The notes under the pieces are model-generated. The model was not told the origin of the DNA. It ran no database searches and was given only the letters and a program-made list of their open reading frames with translations. Below are positions 51,262 to 61,751 of a stretch of 64,000 bases of DNA, one piece after another. The translations under genes were made by a program, and so were the position numbers. Source of the stretch: CAVPMN01 sp963706425 (lineage in GTDB: Bacteria > Actinomycetota > Acidimicrobiia > Acidimicrobiales > Acidimicrobilacustridaceae); contig CAVPMN010000020.1 of NCBI GenBank assembly GCA_963706425.1, forward strand, positions 186,001 to 250,000. The letters run 5' to 3'. Each line of letters begins with the position of its first letter. Within the stretch, counting starts at the first letter, position 1.

Positions 51262-54147
51262 TCAGGCGGGTTCGAGCTCGTAGAGGAACTGATAGCCGAA
51301 CAGGGTGGGCCACACCGTGACTGCGGCCCGGTCGAGCGATCGGGCCGTATCGCCCAATCGCGAGGAGCGACCGCCCGGTTCTGGGCGGGCGCCGCGCTCG
51401 GCCACTTCGAGGGGCAGACCTGTGGCGGTGCGACGGCGCACGCGGTAGCCGGCCGACTCGACCAATCGCTCGAAGCTCCGCCGGGTGAAGAAGCGCAGGT
51501 GACCGCGATCGAGGATGCCTCGCCGGTCGTAGTCGAAGCGCCCGGCGAGCACCCGGGCCCTTGGATACCAGTGGGCGAAGTTGGGCACGCTGGCCAGCAG
51601 CACCCCCCGGGGCCCGAGCAGCTGGCTGGCCGCGCTCAGCAGCTGTTCGGGCTGACGAAGGTGCTCGAGCACGTCGGCCGCCACGATGACGTCGAACGGC
51701 CCTTCGACCTCGGCCGGGATGCCGGCGTCGAGGTCGGCCTGGTGGAACTCGTCGAGGCGATCACCCACGCCGTCGGGCTTGTCGAAGTCGACCCCCACGA
51801 CATAGTGACCCTCGAGGCGCAGCGCTTCGCCCAACCGTCCCGCCGCGCAGCCGAGGTCGAGCACCCGGGCAGGCCGGCGATGACTCATCCACTCGAGGAT
51901 GCGACCGTGCGACGAGTCGGGACTGAGCTTCATCTGGTAGTCGTCGTGGGCGAAGGCGGTCTCACCGGTGCCGAACCCCATGCGGTGCATGCGGTAGCGC
52001 AACGAGTCGGCGGTGACGTCGCGCGCGTAGCCGAGCCCGTTCACGTGGCAGATCTCGTCGCCGTAGTAGGTGGGGATGGGGATCTCGGTGATCGCCTTCC
52101 CGGCCTCGTGCAGCTGGATGATGATCTCGGTGTCGAAGTCGAACGCGTCGGAGTTGCGCTCGAAGGGGATGTCACGCAACGCGTCGACGGAGTAGGCGCG
52201 ATAGCCGCTGTGCCACTCGCTCAGGTCGGTGCCCACAAGGGTGTTCTGGGCCCGCGTGAGGATGCGGTTGCCCACGTACTTGTAGAGGGGCATGCCGCCC
52301 TGTCGGGCGCGGCCCGGCTCGATCATGCGAGAGCCGAACACGGCGTCGCACTCGTCGGCCTCGAGGGGCGCCACCATGTCGGGCAGCATCTCGGGTGCGT
52401 ACTGCCCGTCGCCGTGGAGGAGCACCACGATGTCGAGGTCGTGCTCGATGGCCCAGCGATAGCCGGCCTTCTGGTTGCCGCCGTAGCCGAGGTTGCGGGC
52501 GTGACGGATGACGGTGAGCGGCAGGTTCGTCTGCGTCTGGTAGCCCAGACCGACGAGGTAGGTGGCGTCGTCGCTGGCGTCGTCGCACACGAGCACCCGG
52601 TCGATGCGCTCCGCGAAGGCCGGCGGGATGCGGTCGAGCACCTGATGCAGCGTCGAAGCGGCGTTGTAGGCCACCACGAGGATGCCGATCTTCTTCGTCA
52701 TGCCGGGTGTCTGTTCGTCATGGGGCTGACCGGTCAGGGGAGTGACGGGCTCGGCGTCCGATGCTAGCGGCGTGTCCGACCGCTCCTGCGGCAACGTGGC
52801 CACGAGGAGGGCATCGAGCAGGCCGGCGGCCAGGATGATCAGCCCGACCCTCGCCAGATGCGTGCTCGGCACCGCATGGCGCACGAACTCGTAGGCCGAC
52901 CCGATCCAGACCTGGAAGGCCAACGCGGCCGCAACCCCGATCAACAGCCCGCCGACCCACAGCAACGGCGGTGACGGCCGGGCCCGTCTCGCCACCACCA
53001 AGGCGCCGAGGCCGCCGACGACCGCCAGCCACAGCACGAAGTCGCCCCACCACAGCGAGGTCGCGCTGCCTGCGAAGAAGAGCCAGTCGAGCGGCGGCGG
53101 CAACACATCGACGGGTGGGCCGTACTCGGCAGTCCACGGTGATCGCACCATGCGGGGCAGCTGGTCGACGAACTGTCCGATCACCTCGCCTCGATGTGCG
53201 AGGGAGTACTCGATGATCGCGCCCTGCGCCTCCTCGTCGAGCCACTGCTGCCAGTCAGGGCGTTGGCGGAGCTGCGCGAAGAACGGGTGCCAATCCTGGT
53301 AGTCGTCGACCGCCTGGTTCGGCGTGGTGCTCGGCGGGCCCAGGCCCGACGGATCGGGCATGCCTCGCTCTCGGAACCACGCCGCGGTCTCCGGGTCCGC
53401 GAGGTAGCGCTTGAAGAAGTTCTGGCCGAAGGCCTCGGTGAAGTAGGTGACGCCGTAGCCGTCGCGCTGGCGATAGCCCTCGTTGATCCGGGGCGAGATC
53501 ACGAGCGATACCAACGCGATCAGGAGGAGCCCGCCCGCCACGCCCAACGTGAGCTTGCGGTCGGCGGGTCGTCTCCAGGCCCACAGCCCGCAGACCACCG
53601 CCAGGGCGACCGGCAGGGCGTACTGGTAGGGCCGCATGAGCACCCACGCGCCGGTCGAGGCCACCACGGCCACCGCGACGATCACCGTCGGACGACTCGC
53701 GAGACGCAACCATGCGGCGACGGCGAGCACGCCGATGGAGATGGCCAGCGACTCCGACAGGATCGCGACGTCCCAGGTGATGACCTGCGTCGTCAGGCTC
53801 AGGAGGAGGATCGAGATGAATGCCGCGTAGCGCGCGACGGTGGTCTGCAGCAGCACGGCCAGCACCGTCGCCAGCACCAGCCAGGCGCCGATCGAGATGA
53901 CGACCTGCGCGACCACACGGGTGGTGTCGTCTGGCAGCACGGCGTAGAAGGCCGGCACCACGAACGACCGGGGCGCGTCGCCGGTGAAGCTGAGCACGGA
54001 GTAGGGCAGGCCACCCGCCGGCGGCCGGTAGGTGGCGGAGTCCTTGTAGACCATGATCTCCGCGCCCCACACGGCGATCGCCCGCACGACGGCATAGAAC
54101 ACGCCGATCACCAGGAACGGGACCGGTGGCCGGGGCACGCGGCTCAT
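51262..54147 (-). CDS. Membrane domain / GT2 glycosyltransferase / SAM methyltransferase fusion
   Basis: A 961-residue open frame. Residues 1-450: polytopic membrane domain with about eight to ten helices (FVVPAFYAVLPDDTTRVVAQ, VLAVAAWLRLASRP, and a loop with YGVTYFTEAFGQNFFKRY), like GT-C-type mannosyl/glycosyltransferases, family uncertain. From 482: GT2 domain MTKKIGILVVAYNAASTLHQ, CDDASDD (DxD-like), VVLLHGDGQY and FGSRMIEPGRARQGGMP. From about 740: methyltransferase with VLDLGCAAGRLGEALRLEGH, VVGVDFDKPDGVGDRL, FDVIVAADVLEHL. The usual bifunctional protein starts at MTKKIG (52701); the membrane part could be a separate gene whose stop was lost. It is probably involved in polyprenyl or exopolysaccharide assembly. 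Confidence 0.85.
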   Translation of the reverse strand: MSRVPRPPVPFLVIGVFYAVVRAIAVWGAEIMVYKDSATYRPPAGGLPYSVLSFTGDAPRSFVVPAFYAVLPDDTTRVVAQVVISIGAWLVLATVLAVLLQTTVARYAAFISILLLSLTTQVITWDVAILSESLAISIGVLAVAAWLRLASRPTVIVAVAVVASTGAWVLMRPYQYALPVALAVVCGLWAWRRPADRKLTLGVAGGLLLIALVSLVISPRINEGYRQRDGYGVTYFTEAFGQNFFKRYLADPETAAWFRERGMPDPSGLGPPSTTPNQAVDDYQDWHPFFAQLRQRPDWQQWLDEEAQGAIIEYSLAHRGEVIGQFVDQLPRMVRSPWTAEYGPPVDVLPPPLDWLFFAGSATSLWWGDFVLWLAVVGGLGALVVARRARPSPPLLWVGGLLIGVAAALAFQVWIGSAYEFVRHAVPSTHLARVGLIILAAGLLDALLVATLPQERSDTPLASDAEPVTPLTGQPHDEQTPGMTKKIGILVVAYNAASTLHQVLDRIPPAFAERIDRVLVCDDASDDATYLVGLGYQTQTNLPLTVIRHARNLGYGGNQKAGYRWAIEHDLDIVVLLHGDGQYAPEMLPDMVAPLEADECDAVFGSRMIEPGRARQGGMPLYKYVGNRILTRAQNTLVGTDLSEWHSGYRAYSVDALRDIPFERNSDAFDFDTEIIIQLHEAGKAITEIPIPTYYGDEICHVNGLGYARDVTADSLRYRMHRMGFGTGETAFAHDDYQMKLSPDSSHGRILEWMSHRRPARVLDLGCAAGRLGEALRLEGHYVVGVDFDKPDGVGDRLDEFHQADLDAGIPAEVEGPFDVIVAADVLEHLRQPEQLLSAASQLLGPRGVLLASVPNFAHWYPRARVLAGRFDYDRRGILDRGHLRFFTRRSFERLVESAGYRVRRRTATGLPLEVAERGARPEPGGRSSRLGDTARSLDRAAVTVWPTLFGYQFLYELEPA

Positions 54148-54183
54148 GACATCCCTACGCTAACCGCGCGGCAAAACCCCGAC

Positions 54184-54233
54184 GTTCCTGTGGTCAGAAC
54201 GGGACGCGAGGGTCCCGCGCTGACCACCGGAAC
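54184..54233. terminator. Long hairpin after the FnIII gene
   Basis: GTTCCTGTGGTCAG (54184-54197) pairs with CTGACCACCGGAAC (54220-54233) at 13 of 14 positions, and CGGGAC/GTCCCG can pair inside. It lies just after the stop of the FnIII gene and before the start of the next minus-strand gene; a U-less terminator is the simplest reading. Confidence 0.55.
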
Positions 54234-54243
54234 GGGTGTGCGC

Positions 54244-57200
54244 TCAGCCGTACCAGCCGGCCACGTCGGCGACGACGTGGGCGGTGGCGATGTTGTTGAA
54301 GACCTTGATCCGCCCGGCGGTGCCCACCTTGACGGTGACCGCGTTGGGAATCGTCCACCCGGGCTGCCAGTTGAGGCTCGACGCCAGCGGCTGAGAGACA
54401 CCGTCGGGCCAGATGCTGAGGAAGGACGATCCGGTGGTGCCCGTGACCGTGACGTTGAGCAGCACGGCGGTGGCGTTGGTGGGCACGTCGGCTGGCAAGC
54501 CGGTGACGGTCACGTTGCGCGTGACCCCCTGACCCCATGCCGTGCTGTAGGGGCCGACCTGCGAGCCCGAGCGCGAGTCCTGGATGCGCACCGGAGCCTG
54601 CGGGTGGAACTCGGCGCCCGTGCCGGCTTTGAAGTAGCCGACCACGTCGATCACGACGTGCACGTTGCCGTTGTTGTTGAACACGTCGATCTGACCACCC
54701 GAGCCCACCTTCACGGTGACCGCGTTGGGGATGGTGCGGCCGGGTTGCCAGTTGAGGCTCGAGGCCACCGGTTGGTCGGCGCCCTTCGGCCACACGGTCA
54801 GATAGGACGACGCCGTCGTGCCCGTAGCGGTGACGTTGAGGACCACCGAATCGGCATCGGCGGGCACGCCCGTCGTGCCGCCGGTGACGGTGACGCTACG
54901 GGTGATGCCACCGCCCCACGGGGTGGCGAAGGGACCGACCTGCGATGCGGGCCGCGAGTCCTGGATGCGCACCGGGGCCAGCGACGTCAACCCGCCACCG
55001 GTGCCTTCGCGGTAGTAGCCCACCACGTCGATCACCACGTCGGCTGAGCCGTTGTTGTTGTAGATGTTGACCTTGCCGCCGTCGCCGATCTTGACCGTGA
55101 CCGCGTTGGGGATGGTCCAACCCGGCTGCCAGTTGAGGTTCGACGCCACCGGTTGATCGGCGCCCTTCGGCCACACCGCGAGGTACGACGACGCACTCGT
55201 GCCCGTGACGGTGACGTTGAGGGCCACTGCCTGGGCGTCCGCGGGCACGCCCGAGAGCCCGCCGGTCACGGTGACCTCTCGCGTCTGGCCACCGGTCCAA
55301 GGGGTCGAGTAGGGCCCCACCACAGAGGCCGGCCGCGAGTCGAGGATGCGTCGGGGAGCCAGCGACGTGAACAGCGAGCCCGGCGGCAGCTCGGGCACGA
55401 CGACGTTGGACGGAAGCGACGCCTCACCGGTCCCCGTGGAGTTCGTGGCGGTCACCGAGAACGTGTAGGGCGTGCCGTTGGTGAGGCCCGTCACCGTGCA
55501 CGTGAGCGGGGGTGCCGCCTTGGTGCAGGTGAAGCCGCCGGGCGACGACGTGACCGTGTAGCCGGTGATGGCGGCTCCACCGTCGAAGACCGGTGCGTTC
55601 CAGCTCACCGCGGCCTCGCGGTTGCCCGGCGACGGCCGTGACGTTGGTGGGCGGTCCCGGCGGCACCGGGCCCTTGTCGAAGAAGCGGGTCTCCGACGTG
55701 GCGATGGCGTTGCCGTCGGCGTCGAGCGTCTGCACCCGCCAGTAGTAGCGCCCGTCCGCGTAGAGCGCGGTGGGAGCCCAGTAGCCCATGACCGTGACCT
55801 GGCTCTCCTTGAGCACCGCGAAGTCAGAGGTCGTACTGGTCTGGATCCGCGACTGCACCGCGCCGACGCCCGGCTGCCACTCGAACAGCAGGCTGTTGCC
55901 GAACAGGTTGGCGTCGTCAGCCGGTGCGATCAGGGTGGCCGGCGAGCCCGCCACCGTGAACATGTGCAGCCCAGCCGTTGGTCCTCGGTCGACCACGGGC
56001 CCGGGCCGGCCGTCGCTGTCGAGTTGGCGGATGCGCCAGCCGTAGTCACCAGCCGGCAGGCTCAGGTTGGGAGCGAACGCGGTGAGAGCGGTGGTGCGCG
56101 TTGAAGACTCGGTTGCCGTGCCACCGAGTCCCGCCCGGCGGGTTGGGGTTCTTGTAGATCTCGATGCCGTAGCGCACGCGCATACGGCCGTGACTCCCAG
56201 CTGAACACCGGAACCCCGGTCACGATCTGCGCCGCCCATCGGTGCCGACGCGCCGTCGGAGCGGGCGACACCTTCGAGAGCATGCGTACCTCGACACTGA
56301 ACGTCAGGGGATTGCCGCTCGAGTCGAGGGCCTGCACCCGCCAGTAGATCGGACCGTCGGGATAGGTGCGGGAGTAGGCCGTGTAGGTGGTCTGGTCGAC
56401 GGTCACGTTCTCGAGCAGGTTCGAGAAGTCGATCGTGTTCGACACCTGGACCCGGTAGTTGCGCGCCACCTGAGTGTTCTTCTGCTCGGGCAGGGCGAGC
56501 GCCTCGCTGTCGCAGGTGAACCCGCCGTCGGTGATGCTCACCGGCCCCTGGTTGGTGCAGAGGTAGTCCTCCCAATGGAAGGTGACCTGGTTCTCGAACA
56601 CCACACCGTCTGCAGGGCGAAAGCAGCCGGATCGGGTTCGAGCGTTTGCGGAAGGCGCGCACGGGGAATCAGGGTCGGTGGCGAACGACGACGGGCTCGG
56701 GCCCGCCCGTGGGGCGGGCGTACCAGTAGGTGGCCTGGCCCGCCTGGCTGTCGAGCAGCGACGACGGCGGCGTGTAGCTGGTGTTGCGGATGCCCGACGT
56801 GGTGGAGATCAGGTTGGTGAAGTTGACGTCGCGCGACAGGTACAGCGTGTACGTCGTGGTCCCGGGCAAGCGGTTCCCACGCAAACGTCGGCGTGTCATA
56901 GATGTCGGCGCATGGCGAGAGCGGCGGGCAGTGGGCGGGCGCCAGCGGTCGGCTTATCAGGTTGGACAGTACGACGAACGAGCCCGTCAGCCCGGTGGCG
57001 ATCGGCGTGGCGCCGTCGAAGGCCCGTACCTCGAACGACCACTCGCCGATATCGAGGTCATAGCCGGAGTAGGCGAACGCGGCACTGGTCAGATTCCCGG
57101 CCTGGGGCAACTGGGTGAACGGGTCGCCGGTGGGCGCGCCCCATACCTCGTAGCGGTCGGCGCCGGTGACCGGCTGCCAGGTCAACGTCGGTGCGTAGAA

Positions 57201-58805
57201 CTCGCCCTGGTCGAGCGCAGGCGTGGGGTCGGGGCTTGCTCCTCCGGACGGTGCCACGAGCGTGAACGTGCGGTGCAGCGATTCATCCGGGTCTGGGCCG
57301 CCGACCTGCTTCACCGACCACGTGAACGGACCGTCCACCGGGTCGAGGGTCTGGGGCACGTAGGCCGTGTTCGAGACGGTCGCCGTCTCCGCCACCGAGT
57401 CGTCGTTGCCCCAGATGGTCACTTCGTACACGCCACTGCCGGGCCGACGTTCCCATGTCAGCATCGGGGTACCGACCGAGGCGCCGTCGGCTGGAGCCAT
57501 CAGGCTCACCGTCTGCGGCTGGTACTCGAACATCGCGGTGGCCGACCAGAGACCGACGATGCCCCCGCCGTCGTCGATCGGACGCACGCGCCAGTAGTAG
57601 GTGCCAGCGGCCAGCGGACTCGGCGGCGAGAAGGTGGTGTGGTTGGTGGTGTAGCCGGTGACCGACGAGGCGAAGAACTGGTTGGGGCTCACCTGCACCT
57701 GATAGCGGCTGCCCAGCCGCACCGGGGTCCACTCGAAGACGAACTCGGTGACCACCGACCCGTTCGCCGGACGACAGAGCTGGACGATGCGGAATTCGGT
57801 CTCGGACTCGCAGTTCACTGGCGGCGTGGGTGAGGGGCCTGCCAACTGATCGGGTGCCGGCCACGATCGGGTGAACACCCAGGTCTGCGACCAGCCGGTG
57901 GTCCCGCCGGCCACGTTCTTCGCCCGCACCCGCCAGAAGTAGGCGTCGTTGTTGAGGGTGGTCGGAGGTGAGTAGCGGGTCGACTGCACGTTGCCGTTGA
58001 TGACCACGCCGCTGGTGAACTCGTCGTTGAGGCCCACCTGGATGTCGTAGGTCGCGGCGCCGTCGACCGGCTCCCACTCGAAGACGACCTCTTCGATCTC
58101 GGGCATCGTGGCGTTGGCGGGGGCGACGAGCGTCGGCACGGTCGGCCAGGTCATCGTGTAGTCGAGGGGGTCGCTCCAGGCGCTCGGCACGTTGGCGGGC
58201 GACAGCCACCGGACCCGCCAGTAGAACGTCTGGCCGATGGTCTGCGGGTTGGTGAGCGCATACGACGTGTTCTTGGTCGAGACGCTCACGGCGATCGGCG
58301 CGGTGAACAGATCTTCGTCGTCGATCTGGAACTCATAGGTCTTGGCGCCCGCGACCGGCTCCCACGAGAAGAGCAGGGGCTCGCCCGGGAAGACGAGCTC
58401 GTCGCCGCTCTGGGGCTGGATCGGCACCGGCGCCGGGCCTGCGGCCTTGTTGAACGACCACGTCGAGCTGTACGGACCGTTGGCATTGGTGGCATCGATG
58501 CCACGGACGCGCCAGTAGAGGGTGGTCTGGGGCAGGTCCGCCGGCGGCGTGGCCTGCGTGTTGTAGGTGGTGACGTCGTAGACCGTCGACGAGAAGTTCG
58601 AAACCGTCGAGATCTGCACCTTGTAGCGGGTGGCGGTGGCCACCGGCTCCCAGCTCAAGAGGGGGTTGGCCGTCAACGTGCCTGCATCGGCCGGCCCGAT
58701 CAGGTTGGGCGCCTCGGGCGCAGCCCCAGCCGGCGAAGCGAAGAGCCCCCCGGCCAGCACCGCGACCGCCGTGAGCACGGTCACCGTCGCGAGCAGACGT
58801 CTCAT
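54244..58805 (-). CDS. Large secreted FnIII-rich protein with three C-terminal repeats, five frameshifts
   Basis: Reconstructed as about 1,518 residues. A signal peptide (RRLLATVTVLTAVAVLAGGL, then ASPAGAAPEA) starts at ATG 58805. Some ten FnIII/Ig-like modules follow, each with a YWRVR-type strand (LYWRVRGID, FYWRVRWLS, YFWRVRAKN, YYWRVRPID, IYWRVQALD, YYWRVQTLD), then one classic FnIII (AVSWNAPVFDGGAAITGYTV). The end has three repeats of about 130 residues: SLAPRRILDSR...VALNVTVTGT...SNLNWQPGWTIPNAVTVK...DVVGYY, the last ending in GWYG. The breaks are near 56868, 56690, 56190, 56135 and 55626; removing five bases makes one frame. No sortase signal or membrane tail is visible. Probably a surface or adhesive protein. 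Confidence 0.85.
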
Positions 58806-58921
58806 TCTGGGCTCCACCTTCCGCCGAGCACACGCTGCGTCGTTCGCAGCGCCACTTGGGGTCATCGTAGTCGGGGCGATCACCGGCACTATCGGCAGGT
58901 CGGTCCGACAATGAAGCCCGT

Positions 58922-58956
58922 CGTGGGGCCGATGTCGGTCACCGACACCGGCCCCA
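58922..58956. terminator. Near-perfect 35-base palindrome after the hemerythrin gene
   Basis: GTGGGGCCGATGTCGGT (58922-58938) pairs with ACCGACACCGGCCCCAC (58940-58956) at 16 of 17 positions around a single base. It starts 22 bases after the hemerythrin stop. No U-tract follows; it also lies upstream of the FnIII gene start. Confidence 0.55.
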
Positions 58957-58978
58957 CGTCAAAGGGCTGGTCGCACGC

Positions 58979-59692
58979 TCAGGACAGACCGAGACGCTCG
59001 CCCAGCGCAGCCCGATCGGACGGTGCCAGCACCGAACCGGCGAGGCTCCAGACCCCGGCGAACACCTCGGCGGGCGCGCCGGCTCGCATCCCCCCGAGCA
59101 GCTCGGCCCGGTCGTCGAGGTTCATGGCCGGCAGCATGAACGCCAGCGACGTCGCCATCTCGTCGGGCGGGATGGCCCCGATGATCGCCTGGTGGATCGC
59201 CACGACAGCCTCGGGCCCGATCGCGCGCTCGAGCGCCGGCATCACCACCCGCTCCTCCACGTCCTGATGCTCGAGGTAGGCGCTCGTGAACGAAGCCAAC
59301 TCGACGTAGCCACGATGCAGGGTCGGGCGCTGGTCGATCGGCGCCACGTCGACCGCCTCGTCGAGCAGCTCGCCGATCCAGTCGATTCGCCGCTCGAGGG
59401 CGTCGTGATCGGCGGCGATGCGCTCGGCCAGGGCCGGGAGATGCGCCTCGATCGCCGGCTGGATGGCGCCGTCCTCGTGCTCGGCGTGGGCCCTCAGGGT
59501 GGCCGCGACACCGTGCCACTGCACGGCGAGGTCGGCCCGACCGGCCAGGTCCGCCGGATCGAGGCAACCGGCGTCACCCGTCACCCCGAACAGCTCGGCT
59601 CGGATGCCCTTGTGGATGTCGCGATAGAGATCGAGCGCCACCCGCTCGAATCCAGACGTTGCGTCGCTCTCGGTAGTCTCCAGGATCGTCAT
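58979..59692 (-). CDS. Hemerythrin domain protein
   Basis: A 237-residue helical protein with hemerythrin-like ligands. His/Glu clusters are DLYRDIHKGIRAEL, LRAHAEHEDGAIQPAIEAHL, IAADHDALERRIDW and AYLEHQDVEERVVMPALERA; their H-E-x-x-E/H-D pattern fits a di-iron four-helix bundle. A C-terminal helical extension follows. It may sense or bind O2, NO or iron. ATG 59692 has AGAGGA before it; an in-frame ATG at 59722 is less likely. It is divergent from the PPOX pair; 183 bases separate the two starts. Confidence 0.85.
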   Translation of the reverse strand: MTILETTESDATSGFERVALDLYRDIHKGIRAELFGVTGDAGCLDPADLAGRADLAVQWHGVAATLRAHAEHEDGAIQPAIEAHLPALAERIAADHDALERRIDWIGELLDEAVDVAPIDQRPTLHRGYVELASFTSAYLEHQDVEERVVMPALERAIGPEAVVAIHQAIIGAIPPDEMATSLAFMLPAMNLDDRAELLGGMRAGAPAEVFAGVWSLAGSVLAPSDRAALGERLGLS

Positions 59693-59875
59693 CGTGTCCT
59701 CTTCTCGTCTCGGGTCGGCCATCGATGTCCGGCCGTGTTCGGTGCGGCGGCCAGCCCGGGTGAGACGTGACCTGCCGTGCCGTCCATGGTGGGTGCCGCC
59801 CGTCGGATCCCGCGCCTGAAAGATGCCTACGGCAATGCTAAGAACTCGCTACTCGACGACCTGGGGTGACCGGCA

Positions 59876-60345
59876 GTGCTCGATCCCGAGCAGGTGACGT
59901 TCCTCGAAGGCGGGTGCGCGTTGATCGTCGGCGTGGTCACCGCCGATGGTCGAGCGATCGCCGCACGGGGCTGGGGGCTCACGGTCGCTCGATCCCGCCA
60001 GCCAGGACGTGCGTCTCCTGCTCGAACGGGACGACGTCATCGTCGACCACGTTCATCCGGGGTCGGCGCTCGCGGTGACGGGAACCGACGTGCGCACCTT
60101 GCGCTCCCTGCAGCTCAAGGGACACGTCGACCACCTCGAGGCGGCCACCCCCGCCGACCAGGACCGGGCCGAACCGCTTCTGCGACCAGTTCTTCACCGA
60201 CATCGTCGAGACCGACCTCACCCCACGCGAGATCGTCGAGCGGCTCCGCCCCGACGCGCTCGTGGCGTGTCTCGCCCGCCTCGACGAGCTCTTCGACCAG
60301 ACCCCCGGGCCGGGTGCCGGCGCTCGACTCTCGAACCAACCATGA
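59876..60345 (+). CDS. Small PPOX-like flavin-binding fold protein, two frameshifts
   Basis: About 155 residues after repair, from GTG 59876. Pieces in order: VTFLEGGCALIVGVVTADGR, then (after an extra G near 59987) LDPASQDVRLLLERDDVIVD, LRSLQLKGHVDHLEAATPAD, then (after an extra C near 60175) RFCDQFFTDIVETDLTPREI, ending SNQP at TGA 60343-60345. The beta-barrel pattern and the L-Q-L-K-G-x-V segment resemble PPOX/FMN-binding split barrels. Its stop overlaps the ATG of the next gene (ATGA). No function is known; the next gene carries a second PPOX domain. Confidence 0.7.
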
Positions 60346-61734
60346 GCGCCGGACCGTCCCCCTCCATCAGCCTCCGCGACCTCGACCGCTGCTTCGAGGG
60401 TGCCGTGCCGGCCGTCATCGCCACCGCGTCGGCGGACGGCGTGCCCAACATCACCTACCTCTCGTGCGTCCGCATGGTCGACCCGGAGCGGGTCGCGCTC
60501 TCCAACCAGTTCTTCTCGAAGACCGATGCGCAACCTGGCCGAGAACCCCCGGGCCAGCCTGCTGCTCATCGATCCGGCGACCTACGACGAGTATCGCCTG
60601 ACCGTCGTCTACGAACGCACCGACCGGCGCGGGCCGGTATTCGAGCGACTGCGGGACGACGTCGAGGCCACGGCGTCGCTCACCGGCATGCAGGACGTGT
60701 TCAAGCTGCGCTCCGCCGACATCTATCGGGTCGTCGAGCTCGAGCAGATCCGCGCCGCCGAGCCATCGACGCCCGATGATCACGCAGCCCCGGCCAACTC
60801 GGTCAACGCCGCCGACATCACGACGCTCGCTGCGTTGAGCGCCCGGCTGAGCCGCTGTCCCGACCTCGACACCCTCGTGGGCGCAACCGTCGACGGGCTG
60901 GCCGACCTGATCGGCTTCGACCATTCGCTCCTGCTGCTCCTCGACGAGGGCGGCGACCGCCTCTACACGATCGCCAGCCACGGCTACGACGAGCAGGGTG
61001 TCGGATCGGAGGTCACCCTCGGCGAGGGCATCGAGGGCACTGCTGCGGCGCGATGCAAGCCGGTGCGAATCGGCAACCTCCGCCAGATGCACAAGTACGG
61101 CAGCACCGTCCGCCGATCCTTCGAACAGGACGGCCTGCTCGCCGGGCCGGAGATCCCGCTACCCGGGCTCCCCGACGCTCAGAGCCGCATCGCGGTGCCT
61201 GCCCTGGCCATGGGAGAGCTGGTCGGCGTGCTGGTGGTCGAGAGCACGGCCCCCGTCGCCTTCAGCCAGGCCGACGAGGATCTGTTGGTGGTCGTGGCCG
61301 CGCAGGTCGCCACCGCCATCGAGATCGAGCGAGCGCGTGAGCGGGCGGCCGAGCCGGACACGGCCGACGTCGGCCCCGTCCCGGTGCCCGCGGCCAGCGA
61401 GCAGCCCACCCATGTGCGGTTCTTCCCGGTCGACGGCAGCACGTTCCTCGACGGCGACTACCTCATCAAAGGGGTCGCCGGACGAATCCTCTGGTCGCTC
61501 CTGAACCACCACGAGAGCGAGGGCCGCACCGACTTCACCAACAAAGAGGTGCGACTCGACCCGAGCCTCGAGCTGCCGGAGTTCCGGGACAACCTCGACA
61601 GTCGGCTCATCCTCCTCAAGCGACGACTCGACGAACGGGCTGCGCCGATCAGGATCGAGAAGACCGGCCGGGGCCGGTTCCGCCTGCTCGTCGACACCAG
61701 CCTGAGACTCGACCTGGTGGCCCCGGACGCCTGA
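60342..61734 (+). CDS. PPOX-GAF-winged-helix sensor/regulator, one frameshift
   Basis: About 463 residues after repair. N-terminal PPOX-like domain: SISLRDLDRCFEGAVPAVIA, NITYLSCVRMVDPERVALSN, FFSKT, then after an extra G near 60525 RNLAENPRASLLLIDPATYD. Middle GAF domain (~residues 165-320): LSRCPDLDTLVGATVDGLAD, LLLLLDEGGDRLYTIASHGY, GSEVTLGEGIEGTAA, RIAVPALAMGELVGVLVVES. C-terminal domain: TDFTNKEVRLDPSLELPEFR, DNLDSRLILLKRRLDERAAP, RIEKTGRGRFRLLV, a winged-helix-like fold seen on some actinobacterial GAF proteins. It is a candidate flavin/heme-linked one-component regulator; ligand and DNA target are unknown. Confidence 0.78.
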
Positions 61735-61751
61735 CGCCCGACGGGAGACGC

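Noticed and set aside
53194..55047. 617-codon plus-strand frame
   Set aside because: Antisense to the membrane/GT2 gene and the FnIII repeats; its apparent repeats mirror those of the real protein.
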